DNA of 64,000 nucleotides from Luidia sarsii (Eukaryota; Echinodermata; Asteroidea; Paxillosida; Luidiidae). The notes beneath the pieces are model-generated. The model was given only the letters and a program-made list of their open reading frames with translations, searched no databases and was not told the origin of the DNA. The DNA lies in the NCBI GenBank assembly GCA_949987565.1, contig OX465116.1, forward strand, positions 15,592,909 through 15,656,908. The letters are read 5' to 3'. This document shows, one piece after another, positions 1 to 10,450 of the stretch (position 1 is the first letter of the stretch; every line of letters starts with the position of its first letter). Position numbers and translations under genes: made by a program.

Positions 1-31
1 TTATTATTGACATGTTTCCTTCCTGTTCCAG

Positions 32-125
32 GACCCTTAATGAGTATGACATCATAGGAGAAGACAAGACTTCCTTCCTCAAAGAAATTCTCGAGCAATC
101 TGGCTGCAATGTTGGCAAAACACTC
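32..125 (+). CDS. Exon N1: end of a probable death effector domain
   Basis: The acceptor ends TTCCAG at 31 and the donor is GTAAGA at 126. The exon starts with one base of a split codon and ends in phase 0. It reads LNEYDIIGEDKTSFLKEIL, a pattern like helices 5-6 of the DEDs in FADD and caspase-8. The first part of the domain is outside the window. Confidence 0.75.
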
Positions 126-3100
126 GTAAGAAAACATTCATGAGCATTTGGGGGGAACAAAATATACTTGTAACACTACACTGATAATCATTATGCAAAC
201 GATTATGATTATTCCCAAATTTGTAATCACTTTTTAGCACCAAAAAACATGCCAAACTTCCAAATATTTTTAATGAATTGTTTTCACCTAATTAAGCTGA
301 ACTAATTAATATGAACCTGTTTTATTCCAAGGTGGAGAAATATGAGGCAGACAGACGGGAACATCTCAGAAATGTGGGGATTCTGTTGGGAAGGCGAGAT
401 CCACTCTTTGTTGGCAGGGAGTCTTTCATCAGGATGATCCTTCAGGTCTTCCAAGATGCTTCCAGTCCGGGCTGTCGCTGTGTCTTGGTCTACGGTCTCG
501 CTGGGACGGGCAAAACTAAGCTGGCTGCCGAGACTTGCGCTATTTACGAGAAACAAGTGCATGTTGGCACCAGGTAACATATTTTATCTTTTAGAGTAAT
601 ATACAGTAACGATCAAGATGCAAATCTCCTAAAAGTGGAGGGCCTGAAGTTTTGATGCTTGGGATAGCAGGAACTTTCTCAAAGACATAATCCTGTCTTT
701 GAGAAAGTTCTTGCTAGGATCGAAACATCAGGCCCATCTACTATTTCATCTTTTGTGTTTTTTTAATTTTTCTAAAAAATATAGAGTCTTATGTTTGAAT
801 CCTAGCAGGACTTTTCTTTTTCTTCTTCTTCTTCTTCTTCTTCTTCTTCTTCGTCTTCTTCTTCTTCTTCTTCTTCTTTAACCTTCTTCTTCTGCTTTAA
901 CCAGAACATCTTTTCCCCACTAATCCAGTCAAGTTTTCTTTGCTCCTTCAATAGTTTATTGACAACAATTCTGAGTTAGATTCCATTTCTGTGTTTAATC
1001 ACAGAAGTTGTCAGGGGACTAATTTTATGATTTTTTGTGTGTCGCTGTCAGACTAATTCCTGTGAATCTTCGCAAGGCAACCAAGGTGCAAGAGGTTGGT
1101 TTGTGGATCCACAACGCTGTAACTGGCAAACCAATCTCATCCAAACAGTTTGACATGATGCTGCTCAAATCCTGGATTCTGAAATGTCCACAAGGTAATT
1201 GTACATTTCTAAAAAATTAGGAGGTCCTGAGATTTTGATCCTAACAGGACCTTTCTCACAGGCGGAAACATCTTTAGGATTCACAAAATCATTTTGCCAA
1301 TCCAAACTTCACTTACGTTTCATGCAAAGTAGAGAACAGTGGAATACATGCCAAAAGCAACTGACATCAACTCACAAGGTGATTTGTTATTATGTTTACA
1401 CAGGGAAGACTTCATTCTTAGGTGATTTTTATGCTTACTGGCACTATGAAATTGTTCCCTGGTTAGTGTGACTGTCTGAGTATGTGGTAGACTAGGACAG
1501 GGTCTGCAGCCGATTTCACGAAACTTCAAATGTTGCGTACGCAACATTTTGTTGCATAACTTACGCAACATTTTGCTGCCTTTTCTAAATACAGTAGAAA
1601 AGAGCCATTGTGGCGGAAGACTTACGCAACATTTTACGTTTCGTAACTTACGCAACTTTTCTTGAAATCGGCTGCAGATCAGGGCATCTCAGAAGTTTGC
1701 AACATTTTTGTGTTACTTCAGACACACTTTTCTTAGACATTTGTAGATATATTCTTGAGCTACGATTTGTATTGATCTCTCATTTCAGATACTATTCTTG
1801 TGTTGGACAATGCCGATGATATCTTAAGGCCCTCATCGTTCAGCAGAGATCATTTTGTCAACACCCTCACCGATCTCTTGTCTCTCAACAACCGTCTGGT
1901 CAAGATACTCATCACCTCTCGCCACCCTGTCGATTCTAGGGCTCTCAAAGACACTGCCAACTTCTTGGAACTGAAACTTGAGCCACTGAGTGTTAATGAG
2001 TCTTTATTCTTGATAAGGAAGTTGGTCAATCGAGCTCGAGAACTATCCGGGGAAGCAATGATAGGCATTGAGGATTTGGTGGATAAAGATTCTCTGATCG
2101 AGATAGCTCAGCTTTGTGGCAATAATCCTCAAGCCCTTCGTACCATTGCTAGCTGGTTGAGTAACCGTTTCAATCCGAAGAGTTTGGTAGAAGCCTTGAA
2201 GACTCCTGAAACAGCTCACAGAGTCTTAGATCCTGGCTCTTTGGGGGCCTGCGCTGCACTTCAAGACGAAGGAAGAGATTTTGAAGACCAGCCTCTCGTC
2301 TTAAGATCTCTCAGTGCAATGTGTGAACAACTTCCTAGCAATTTAAAAGAAGCGTTGCTAAGGTTATCTGTCTTCCCTGGTTCCTTTAGTCAGAGTCAAG
2401 CAGCTGCCATCTTTGGAAAAGACTCTCCAACGGATACCAGGTTTGACCTGGAAGGTCTGAAAAGGTGGAGTTTTATAGAGCGTATTGATTCTAGCATGCC
2501 TGCTGTTGATTTAACTGAGGATGAGCCTTATTACAATGTCCATCCACTTGTGCGTTCAATTGCACTGGGTATGATTGGAACAAGTTCGCTCTATAAAGTC
2601 ATATACGAAGACTCCTTGCGCAGGTACATGGGCTACATTGCCAATTTTCTCGGGAACTTGGTTGAAGGACAATTCAAGGACTTTGGTCGAGCATTAGCTT
2701 CCTTGGATACAGAGAAGACTAATGTCTTACACTTCCTAGAACTGCATATGGGACATAAATTTGGTTGCCAAGTTACCGCCCAAGATGATGGGGAGAATGG
2801 GGCATCCCCCTTCCAGTTGCCTGGCAACAGGGATGACATCTTTCACATCTTTGAGACATTCTTAGATCCCTCTAAACGTCGGGAGCTGTACGAGGGTTTG
2901 AGTCACAAGATGCAGAGTCGAGGTGAACCAGAAGGCTGGGCCTATATGCAGGCCTGGCTTGCAGACGAGGAATTTGACCGAGCGAAATACGAGGAAAGTT
3001 TGAAGATTGTCGAGGGCGCTTTAAAAGTACTCCAGCTGCGAGAAGCTGACAGTGAGACTCGAACACGGGACCTGGAAAGAGCTGAGGTCCAGCTCTTCTA

Positions 3101-6100
3101 CGTGAAAGGACGTCTGCTAGTGGCTGCACAGAAATACAAAGAGGGAATTGCAATCTTGGAAAAGGCTCTCACTACGTATCAACGTATCCTGGGTGATCAC
3201 TCCTTAACGGCTCGATGCCTGAACGCAATAGGTCATTGTTACTACAACATGGCTGATGATTCCTCTGTGTATAGTGGAGTTGATAAGGCGCACGATTACC
3301 ATCTACAGGCTTGGAAAGTCCTAGAGAAGATCACACGGAATGAACCCGAGAAGCACATGGATGCCGCAATGTACCTGATGAACATTGGTTCAACCTATCA
3401 CCTCATGGGCAACAAGCACAGGAAAAGTGACAAGAAAAAGGCAGAGGCATATTTTCATCTGGCCATTGAGAATTACAAACAAGCCCATGATCTGGAGAGA
3501 GCTCTGAGAATATCCAACACTCCCAATACAGCCTTCATTCTCAAGAACATGGCCATGAGTCACTGTGAAATGGAGGTATGTTTGCTAAATCCCAGTGGCT
3601 GTTGTTACGGCTGTCGTCCGTGTGGTTCCCTGACTTGATTGTATTTCGTCAGCATTGCAGGCTGGTTGAACCAGTCTATTAGCTGATAGTCTGGTTCCAA
3701 GAGCTAAACATCCTGACAAATACTGTGAAGTCAGGGAACCACACGGACGACTGCCGTAACAACAGCCACTGCATTGCTAAATAGCTAGAACTGATCCTGT
3801 AATGACATGTACAAGCTCAACGATTTAGAGGGACTGTGATCAATTTAATCAAACTGATCGTAACTAATGATCAATTGCAAGACAATGAGCGATGCATGTG
3901 TAACGGCCCCATCCAGAGGTCAGAAGTTTTTTTAGAAGCTCCCTACTTTTTTTAATTTTTTTAATTTTTTTTTACTTACTCTGGATGGGGCCTTTACACA
4001 TGGAAACCACATGGCCTATTTCAACTCGCGATGGATTATCCATTGTGAGTAAGGGTTTGTGAAATCCAGAGCGTTGTATTGATCAGAGGCAGAATGAGAT
4101 GGATGAAAATTAGTAGGGAGACAGAGAAGCAATGAGATACAAATGACAGGAGATGGACAAAAGGGGAAAGATGGCAGACAGATGTGAAAGTCAAGTTTTC
4201 TTCGTTTTCCTTTTTGGTCTAAATTTGGTTTTTCTAAGCAACTCAGCACTTAAGAATGCACACTGTCCTTGTATTTAATCTGTGGGTAATTGTAACACTT
4301 TTTCACATTCAGACACTGTTTTTCTTTCTTTTGTAGAGCTACGAGGAAGCTTTGCACTTGGCAATAGAAGCCTTTTCCATCCGTGAGGAAACCATGGGAG
4401 ATCACCCAACCACAGCAAGGAATATCTTCTTCATAGGTTGCCTGTATAACAGTCTTGGTGATAAATATGCTAAATCAAAAAAACTTGAAGGTAGGTATAT
4501 TTCCATTCCATCTCATCTAATCCCTTTGCATCCCATCTCATTCCACCCAACCCATCAAATCCCATCCCATCCCATCCCATCCCATCCCATCCCATTCCAT
4601 CCCATCCCATCCCATCCCATCCCATCCCATCCCATCCCATCCCATTCCATCCCATCCCATCCCATCCCATCCCATCCCATCCCATTCCATCCCATCCCAT
4701 TCCATCCCATCCCATCCCATCAAATCCCATTCCATCCCATTCCATCCCATCAAATCCCATCCCATCCCATCCCATCCCATCCCATCCCATCCCATCCCAT
4801 TCCATTCCATTCCATCCCATCCCATCCCATCCCATTCCATCCCATCCCATGCCATCAATCCCATCCCATTCCATCCCATCTCATCCCATCCCATTCCATT
4901 CCATCCCATCCCGTCCCATCCCATCCCATCTCATCCCATCCCATCCCATCCCGTCCCATCCCATCCCATCCCATCCCATCCCACCCCATCCCATCCCATC
5001 ACATCACATCACATTACATCACATCCCATCCCTTCCCATCACATCCCATCCCTTCCCATCCCATCCCATCCATCCCATCCCATCCCATCTCATTCCATCC
5101 CATCCCATCCCATCCCATCCCATCCCATCCCATCCCATCCTATCCTATCCCATCCCATCACATCACATCCCATCCCATCCCTTCCCATCCCATCCCATCC
5201 CATCCCATCCCATCCCATCCCATCCCATCCCATCCCATCCCATCCCATCCCATCCCATCCAATCCTCCCACCCGGCCTCTTTCAATGATTACCCCAATCC
5301 AGTTTCAGCCATTTCCATGGAACAATTAGACAGATTTCCCATTTGGTTTTATCTTCTTGAATGAAGACAATGAAAGGTCCAACAATCACTTCTCGGATGC
5401 CTTGAAGTACTACCAGAAGGCCTTTGAGATGGAGGTCAGATTGGGCTCAAGTCACAGCATCGAGTATGAAGACTTAATGGACAGCATGAAAGCACTTCTC
5501 AAGAAACTTCACATGGACAAGGAGCTGGAGACCTATAAACGGATATTCAAGGTACCGGTGCACTTCTTACTGTGTATGAGACTGATGCTGTTGCTGTTGT
5601 CTCTTGTTGTAATGCATGATGGGTCATCAGTCACCAGGGCTCACTTCATCAGGGAGGTGGACAACTTGAGCCCAGATCTGGTACACTGATGATCTTGGAA
5701 CTATGACTCAATTCATAGTAATGACATTGTCAGGCGCAAGCTTTACATGGATTTGGGTGAAGGTTAGGATCAGGGGGAGGGGTAGGGTCAGTGTCAGGGG
5801 TAGGGTTAGAATCAGGGGTACAATGTGTAGGGTTAGGGTCATGGATAAGGATAGGGTTAGGGGTAAGGGTAGCTAGGTCAGGGGTAGGGTTAAGGTCAGG
5901 GGTAGGGTTAGGATCAGGAGTACAGTTATGATCAGGGAAGTGTTAGGATAAGGGTCATGGGTAGGATTAGGGTTAGGGTAGGGTTGGGTAGAGTAAGGCT
6001 AGTCCAGTCAAGCCCATGTGTATGACTTCAACAACATTCTTCTTATCTTCAACAATGTCAGTCCAAATGATTACGGCCTGATGTTTTGATCCTAGCAGGA

Positions 6101-6755
6101 CCAATTTATCAAAGGCAGAGCCAACAACAGGGATGATAAACTATTTGCTTTCTCTTTGTCTCCCCTTGTCTGTAGATGGCGGGTAAAGGAACAGTAGATA
6201 TCAGTGATGTCAGTAAGATGCTGTCTGAAGCATCAAGTCATCCGTCTCAGTCCAGTGCAGGATCCCAAGACACAGGACAAGATGACGCAACGGACCAGAC
6301 TGCTGGACCAAGCCGACGAAGAAAACCAGGTGAAATAATAATTGTTCAAAGTCTCAAAAACGTTTCGATCCTAGCAGGACCTTTCTCAAAGGCAATTGTT
6401 GAAAGTGAAAGGGTCTGACATTTCAGTCCGTCTAGGACCTTTCTCAAAGGCAGAGAGATCGATCCTTTCTGGAAGGTCCTGCTTGGTTTGAATGATCAGA
6501 CCCTTGTCATTTTCACAAACATTTGAGGGCATTTTTGTCTGTGATGAGTGGTTTGCACCAAAATTGTTTTCCTTGGTTAAGTGGAATACATAGAAACATG
6601 CTAACATATCTTAGGAACATCTTCTTCGAACCCTTTATTGACAACTTTTTAAATAATGTGTTTCATCTGCTTTTTGTCTTTTACATCCCACAGGTCCTGT
6701 GCTGTTTGATGAATCTGGTTTTTCACAGAGCAAGAGAAAATGCACTCTTTCTTAA
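32..6755 (+). CDS. DED-like / NB-ARC / TPR STAND ATPase, 3' part (exons N1-N8)
   Basis: Eight exons join without a frame break: 32-125, 332-573, 1052-1194, 1789-3575, 4337-4490, 5367-5551, 6176-6329 and 6694-6755. They give 939 residues and a TAA at 6753-6755; the 5' end is outside the window. Seen: residues 1-31 resemble the last helices of a death effector domain (EDKTSFLKEILEQSG). An NTPase follows with VFxGRE-like LFVGRE, Walker A GLAGTGKTK near residues 86-94, Walker B ILVLDNADD near 162-170, ILITSRHP, and CGNNPQAL in the place of the NB-ARC GLPLAL motif. Residues from about 560 to 860 form helical TPR-type repeats (for example GDHSLTARCLNAIGHCYY). Known: STAND NTPases of this layout act as nucleotide-switched oligomerising sensors in innate immunity or apoptosis. 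Inferred: a cytosolic NLR/APAF1-like sensor. The NB-ARC/TPR call is firm. The DED call rests on one short exon. Confidence 0.88.
332..573 (+). CDS. Exon N2: NB-ARC P-loop
   Basis: Encodes VGILLGRRDPLFVGRE followed by VLVYGLAGTGKTKLAAE, the Walker A loop that binds the nucleotide phosphates. Acceptor AAG at 329-331, donor GTAACA; ends in phase 2. Confidence 0.9.
641..735. repeat. Foldback element, degenerate copy
   Basis: Two inverted arms, GGCCTGAAGTTTTGATGC on the left and GCTAGGATCGAAACATCAGG on the right, meet at a loop near 690. It belongs to the window-wide family of which 12672-12774 is the best copy. Confidence 0.7.
817..894. repeat. CTT/TTC microsatellite
   Basis: About 25 near-perfect trinucleotide units in the intron between N2 and N3, interrupted once by TCG. 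Confidence 0.95.
1052..1194 (+). CDS. Exon N3: NTPase core
   Basis: Reads LIPVNLRKATKVQEVGLWIH. It links the P-loop exon to the Walker B exon; enters in phase 2 and leaves in phase 1. Donor GTAATT. Confidence 0.85.
1504..1677. mobile_element. Palindromic MITE-like element
   Basis: Terminal inverted repeats CTGCAGCCGATTTCA (1504-1518) and TGAAATCGGCTGCAG (1663-1677) enclose repeated TTACGCAACATTTT segments in both orientations. It lies in the intron before N4. No coding capacity. Confidence 0.75.
1789..3575 (+). CDS. Exon N4: Walker B, helical domains and first TPRs
   Basis: This 1,787-nt exon is the core of the gene. It opens with the split Asp of DTILVLDNADD (Walker B), then ILITSRHP, KLEPLSVNES, CGNNPQALRTIASWL, a winged-helix-like stretch (LRLSVFPGSFSQSQAAAIFG), and TPR-type helices from about 3060 on. 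Acceptor ATTTCAG at 1788, donor GTATGT. It contains no inframe stop, whereas all flanking introns do. Confidence 0.92.
3593..3771. mobile_element. Palindromic MITE beside the N4 donor
   Basis: Inverted arms of about 43 bp begin CAGTGGCTGTTGTTACGGC and end with the complement. The flanks carry TTGCTAAAT on both sides (3582-3590 and 3774-3782), probably a target-site duplication of hAT-like size. The element starts only 18 bp after the N4 donor. Confidence 0.75.
3905..3992. mobile_element. Short inverted-repeat element
   Basis: GGCCCCATCCAGAG (3905-3918) and CTCTGGATGGGGCC (3979-3992) flank a T-rich core. It is probably a tiny MITE or the remains of one. Confidence 0.6.
4337..4490 (+). CDS. 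Exon N5: TPR
   Basis: Reads SYEEALHLAIEAFSIREETM and GDHPTTARNIFFIGCLYNS, a TPR of the kinesin-light-chain-like class. Acceptor TTTGTAG, donor GTAGGT; ends in phase 1. Confidence 0.9.
4500..5263. repeat. CCCAT pentanucleotide array
   Basis: About 150 units of CCCAT with CCATT, CCGTC and CACAT variants, lying wholly inside the N5-N6 intron. It starts 10 bp after the N5 donor and ends about 100 bp before the N6 acceptor. The long open frames on both strands here are products of the repeat. Confidence 0.97.
5367..5551 (+). CDS. Exon N6: TPR and linker
   Basis: Reads HFSDALKYYQKAFEMEVRLG followed by a helical linker that ends KRIFK. Its phase (starts 2 nt, ends 0) fits N5 and N7. The acceptor AATGAAG is weak in pyrimidines, so the exact start could shift. 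Confidence 0.8.
5755..5998 (+). repeat. Degenerate TAGGG/GTTAGG-like array
   Basis: Many irregular TAGGGTTAGG, AGGGTCAGG and GGGGTAGG units in the N6-N7 intron. This is a G-rich interstitial telomere-like tract, not a chromosome end, because both sides are unique gene sequence. Confidence 0.8.
6176..6329 (+). CDS. Exon N7: low-complexity C-terminal linker
   Basis: Begins at an ATG in phase 0 (MAGKGTVDISDVSKMLSEAS), then is rich in Ser, Gln and Asp, and ends SRRRKP. The acceptor TTGTCTGTAG is strong. No domain recognised. Confidence 0.8.
6340..6480. repeat. Three clustered foldback-family fragments
   Basis: TTTCGATCCTAGCAGGACC, AGGACCTTTCTCAAAGGCAG and GGAAGGTCCTGCTTGG follow one another in the last intron of the STAND gene. 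Confidence 0.7.
6694..6755 (+). CDS. Exon N8: terminal exon
   Basis: The acceptor ATCCCACAG at 6693 completes the split Gly of N7. The exon then reads PVLFDESGFSQSKRKCTLS and stops at TAA 6753-6755. An ATTAAA at 6793-6798 and another near 7378 are possible polyadenylation signals. Confidence 0.8.
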
Positions 6756-8872
6756 AATTGGACCACATCTACCAAGCTTTCTAAAGAATTTAATTAAAGG
6801 AAATATTAAAAAAAAATGAATTTGAAAGCTTGAAGTTTTGATCCTAGCAGAATCTTTCTCATAGGCAGATTGACAAGGACAAGAACAAGGAAGGGAAGAG
6901 AAATTGGGCCACGGCTGATAGTCAAATATAGCTGGTAGGGTAGAGTATGATCAAAGGGAAGGGCAGGGGTAGGGTATGAGGTAGTAGAGGGGGAAAGATC
7001 TAAGGGAAAAAGTCGAAGAGAGAAGTAGGGGAGTGAACACAAAAGAAGTAGACATGCAAGGTATTATTTTTTTTCATGTTGATGCCTTGTGGTTGAATCA
7101 TCCGAAAAGAAAAAATGGTAAAAAAGCTAATGAACAGTTTTGAATTTATGCAAGCAAAGTATTCATTTAACACAAACCAAGTATTCACAACAACCATCTA
7201 GTGCTTGAGTTCTTTACTCATTCAGATGTGTGGATTTAATAAGCATGATCATCCAGAATTATATTCAATTTTCAGCTTAGATATTTGACTTGCTTTCTCA
7301 CTAACACATTGCAATTGTGACCTACCTTTTGGACTTTCACTGTAGTTTGTGTGACCTGTTTTGGGGTGTATTTCTTATTAAACAACTCAGTATATATTAC
7401 TGCACTGATTGGTGTTGCAGGAAAGTAGCCATATTGTCAGAGTAGTGCAGTGCAGTATCACAAGCCACGATTGTTTACATAAAAACCTTCTGGAGGTACG
7501 CGTCTGTCATGTAGTTTTTAAAATGTCAATATAGGACAGTTTGGATTGTTTTTGTGTAATATTGTAGAATTTTCATGAGACATGCATGTGGGAGAATATC
7601 GTCAACATTACGACTCGCACGTTGGTTTTGTTACAAAATTTGAGGACTGCTTCAATTACTGACTTGCATGATCAAAATATATCAGTGTAAAAAGATTGAA
7701 GTCTAGGGGCATTGACCTCAGCAGAGAAGCTTTCTCAAAAGCAGAATCCTTTGAAAAAAGGTATCACTAGGATCCAGACAATTGGCCCCAACATTGTAAA
7801 AATCTAAATGGTCATTAAATTGTGCACTGTAGGTATGTTTTTGTATCACAAAATGTATTGTGATGATGGATTATGGAGAGATTGGACACCAATGAGGAAT
7901 GATATTAAACAAGGTGTAAAAGCTACTTCTATTATTTCCCACTTGAATCAATAATTTGTCTCTGTTGTGTGTACTTTCTCAATTATTTTGGTATTCATTC
8001 CATGTCAGAACAAAATTAGGAAGGATTGTTATAACACTGCGGAATATCCCTTTTTAGGGAAAAGATTTGGCTCTGGAAATAACACAAGTGGAAGCTTCAT
8101 GTTTTAGCCAATAATGGTGTGGCTTGCTTCAGTAGACCAGAATAATTATTGGATAGAACATTGAGTTCTGGATCTTCTCACGACCACGTCTTTTCCAACA
8201 AATAGAGTTACTGCAAAAGTCTTCATCTGTTTATCTCACAATGAATAATAACTGATATCTTATCTTAAGATTTAGTGGGCCTGACGTTTCGATCCTAGCA
8301 GGACCTTTCTCAAAGGCAGAGTGACAAGGACAACACAGATACATGTACAGGAAGGAAGGGGGGAGAGAGTGAATAGGACACGAATGAGAAACAAAGGACA
8401 AAGGGTGAAGCTGGTAGGGAGAGATCAAAGGGAAGGGCAAAGAGTAGGGTAGGGATTAGTGAGAAGAGGGGGAAAGATCAAAGAGAAGGGCAAGGAGTAG
8501 GGTAGGGATTAGTGACAAGAGGGGAAAGATCAAAGAGAGAAGTGTGAAGGACTGAACACAAAAGAAGGATTATCAGAAAGCTGCATGGTGTTAGTCATTA
8601 CCCTTAGTGATATCTTATCTGTTATCCTTTTCTCTCATTTTGTTTTACATAAATTGAAAAATCTGCCAAATTCATCCCAGGATGGAAATGCTAGGCCAAA
8701 TTTTTGTTTAACATTAAAAGTAATACAAAGAAGAAACACTCCATTCGAGTTGTACGCAGCCTGTTTTTGAAAATCATTTCTTAATATTTGATTTAATTAC
8801 ATTAATTAAAACGATTAAAAACCCATTAAAACTATTTTTTTGGCTATTGTGAATTATTGGGAACAGAGATGC

Positions 8873-9340
8873 GCGCCCTCAACGGTCAATCGTTGCCAGG
8901 TTTGAACTTTTCCCAAAATCCAATTTGAACCCCTGTTTCAACTGAGTTTGTACACGGAGGGCTGTGCACAAAGGTATAGCGAGACGCGAGGTAGAAAATC
9001 GGCCAATACAGCGTTTCCCCGCTAGTGCACAAACATATGAGAGCATTGCGTATACAAAATCAGCTAATACAGCGTTTCCCCATTTGTGCACAAACATATG
9101 AGAGCATTGCGTGTACAAAATCAGGCATAACAGCGTTTCCCCGCTGCGTGTATTAGTATAGGGGGCGTGGCGGTAGAAAATTGAGCAGAACAGCGATTTT
9201 CAGGCCGGTAGTTTACGGCGCACCTTTGTACACGGTTAATTGAGGAAACTCGGGCATGGGGAAACAGTAGAATAGACACTTTACTGTCCACGTGTGTGGA
9301 GGATCCATGTACAAAAATCAGGCAGAATAGTGGTTTCAAA
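8873..9340. repeat. Duplicated block, copy A
   Basis: Starts GCGCCCTCAACGGTCAATCG and is nearly identical to copy B at 9898. It contains internal tandem units with ACAGCGTTTCCCC and ACAAACATATGAGAGCATTG. Confidence 0.85.
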
Positions 9341-9897
9341 CAAATCAATGAAAAACTGACAGGGAACTTTGGAACAAACTGAAGAAAATATAATTTAATT
9401 TGATTGTATTTAATTCTCCCCATTTTTCATATCTAATTTTGTTTAAGATTGATTATTATTTCTAATTTGCAAATAACTACTTTGACTTATCAAATAGTTC
9501 ATTCTTCATTATACATACATTTTTTTACTGTTTTGTCATCCGATTATTTATTTTTCAGTCTGAATATCCCCCATTATCATTTATTCTAAATGTGTGCAGT
9601 GCTTTGTGAGAAATATGAAATTAGCATCCCTCATAGATCTTGAGAAGTGGCATTCGTGATAACTTTGAAAACAGGCAGCTTTGGCATCGTTTTTGAAAGA
9701 ATGTCGACCATTTTTAAACACCAACATTATAATCTTGGTTCATTTAATTGACACAGTCATTACATTTCCAAACAATATTGTGGTATATCTGCAGGTATCA
9801 CATCCTGCTTCCATTCAGAAGAACAGCAGGGGATACAGCTTTCTTTGGCATCTTTGAAATTCAGAAATAAATCATAAACAAGAATAGATGATATAAA

Positions 9898-10450
9898 GCG
9901 CCCTCAACGGTCACTCGATGCCAGGTTTGAACTTTTCCCAAAATCCAATTTGAGCCCCTGTTTCAACTGAGTTTGTACACGGAGGGTTGTGCACAAAGGT
10001 ATAGCGAGACGCGAGGTAGAAAATCGGCCAATACAGCGTTTCCCCGCTAGTGCACAAACATATGAGAGCATTGCGTGTACAAAATCAAGTATAACAGCGT
10101 TTCCCCGCTGCGTGTATTAGTATAGGGGCGTGGCGGTAGAAAATTGAGCAGAACAGCGATTTTCAGGCCGGTAGTTTACGGCGCACCTTTGTACACGGTT
10201 AATTGAGGAAACTCGGACATGGGGAAACAGTAGAATAGACACTTTACTGTCCACGTGTGTAAATATACACTCCAATGGGGGATCCATGTACGAAATCAGG
10301 TAGAATAGTGGTTTTCAGGCCGGTAGTTTACGGGGCACCTTTGTACACGGTCTATGAGGAAACTCAGGAATGAGGAAACAGTAGAATAGACACTTTACTG
10401 TCCACGTGTGTAATAAATTATACACTCCAATGGAGGATCCATGCACAAAA
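9898..10450. repeat. Duplicated block, copy B
   Basis: Same start (GCGCCCTCAACGGTCACTCG) and same order of segments as copy A, with one fewer GCGTTTCCCC unit. Its right part holds an extra tandem copy of the segment GTTTACGGCGCACCTTTG through CCACGTGTGTAA. Confidence 0.85.

Noticed and set aside
4352..5329. Long open frames encoding SHPIP or WDGMG repeats
   Set aside because: They come from the CCCAT array; the true exon N5 ends at the GTAGGT donor at 4491.
5755..5998. A chromosome end
   Set aside because: The tract is degenerate and sits between exons of one gene.
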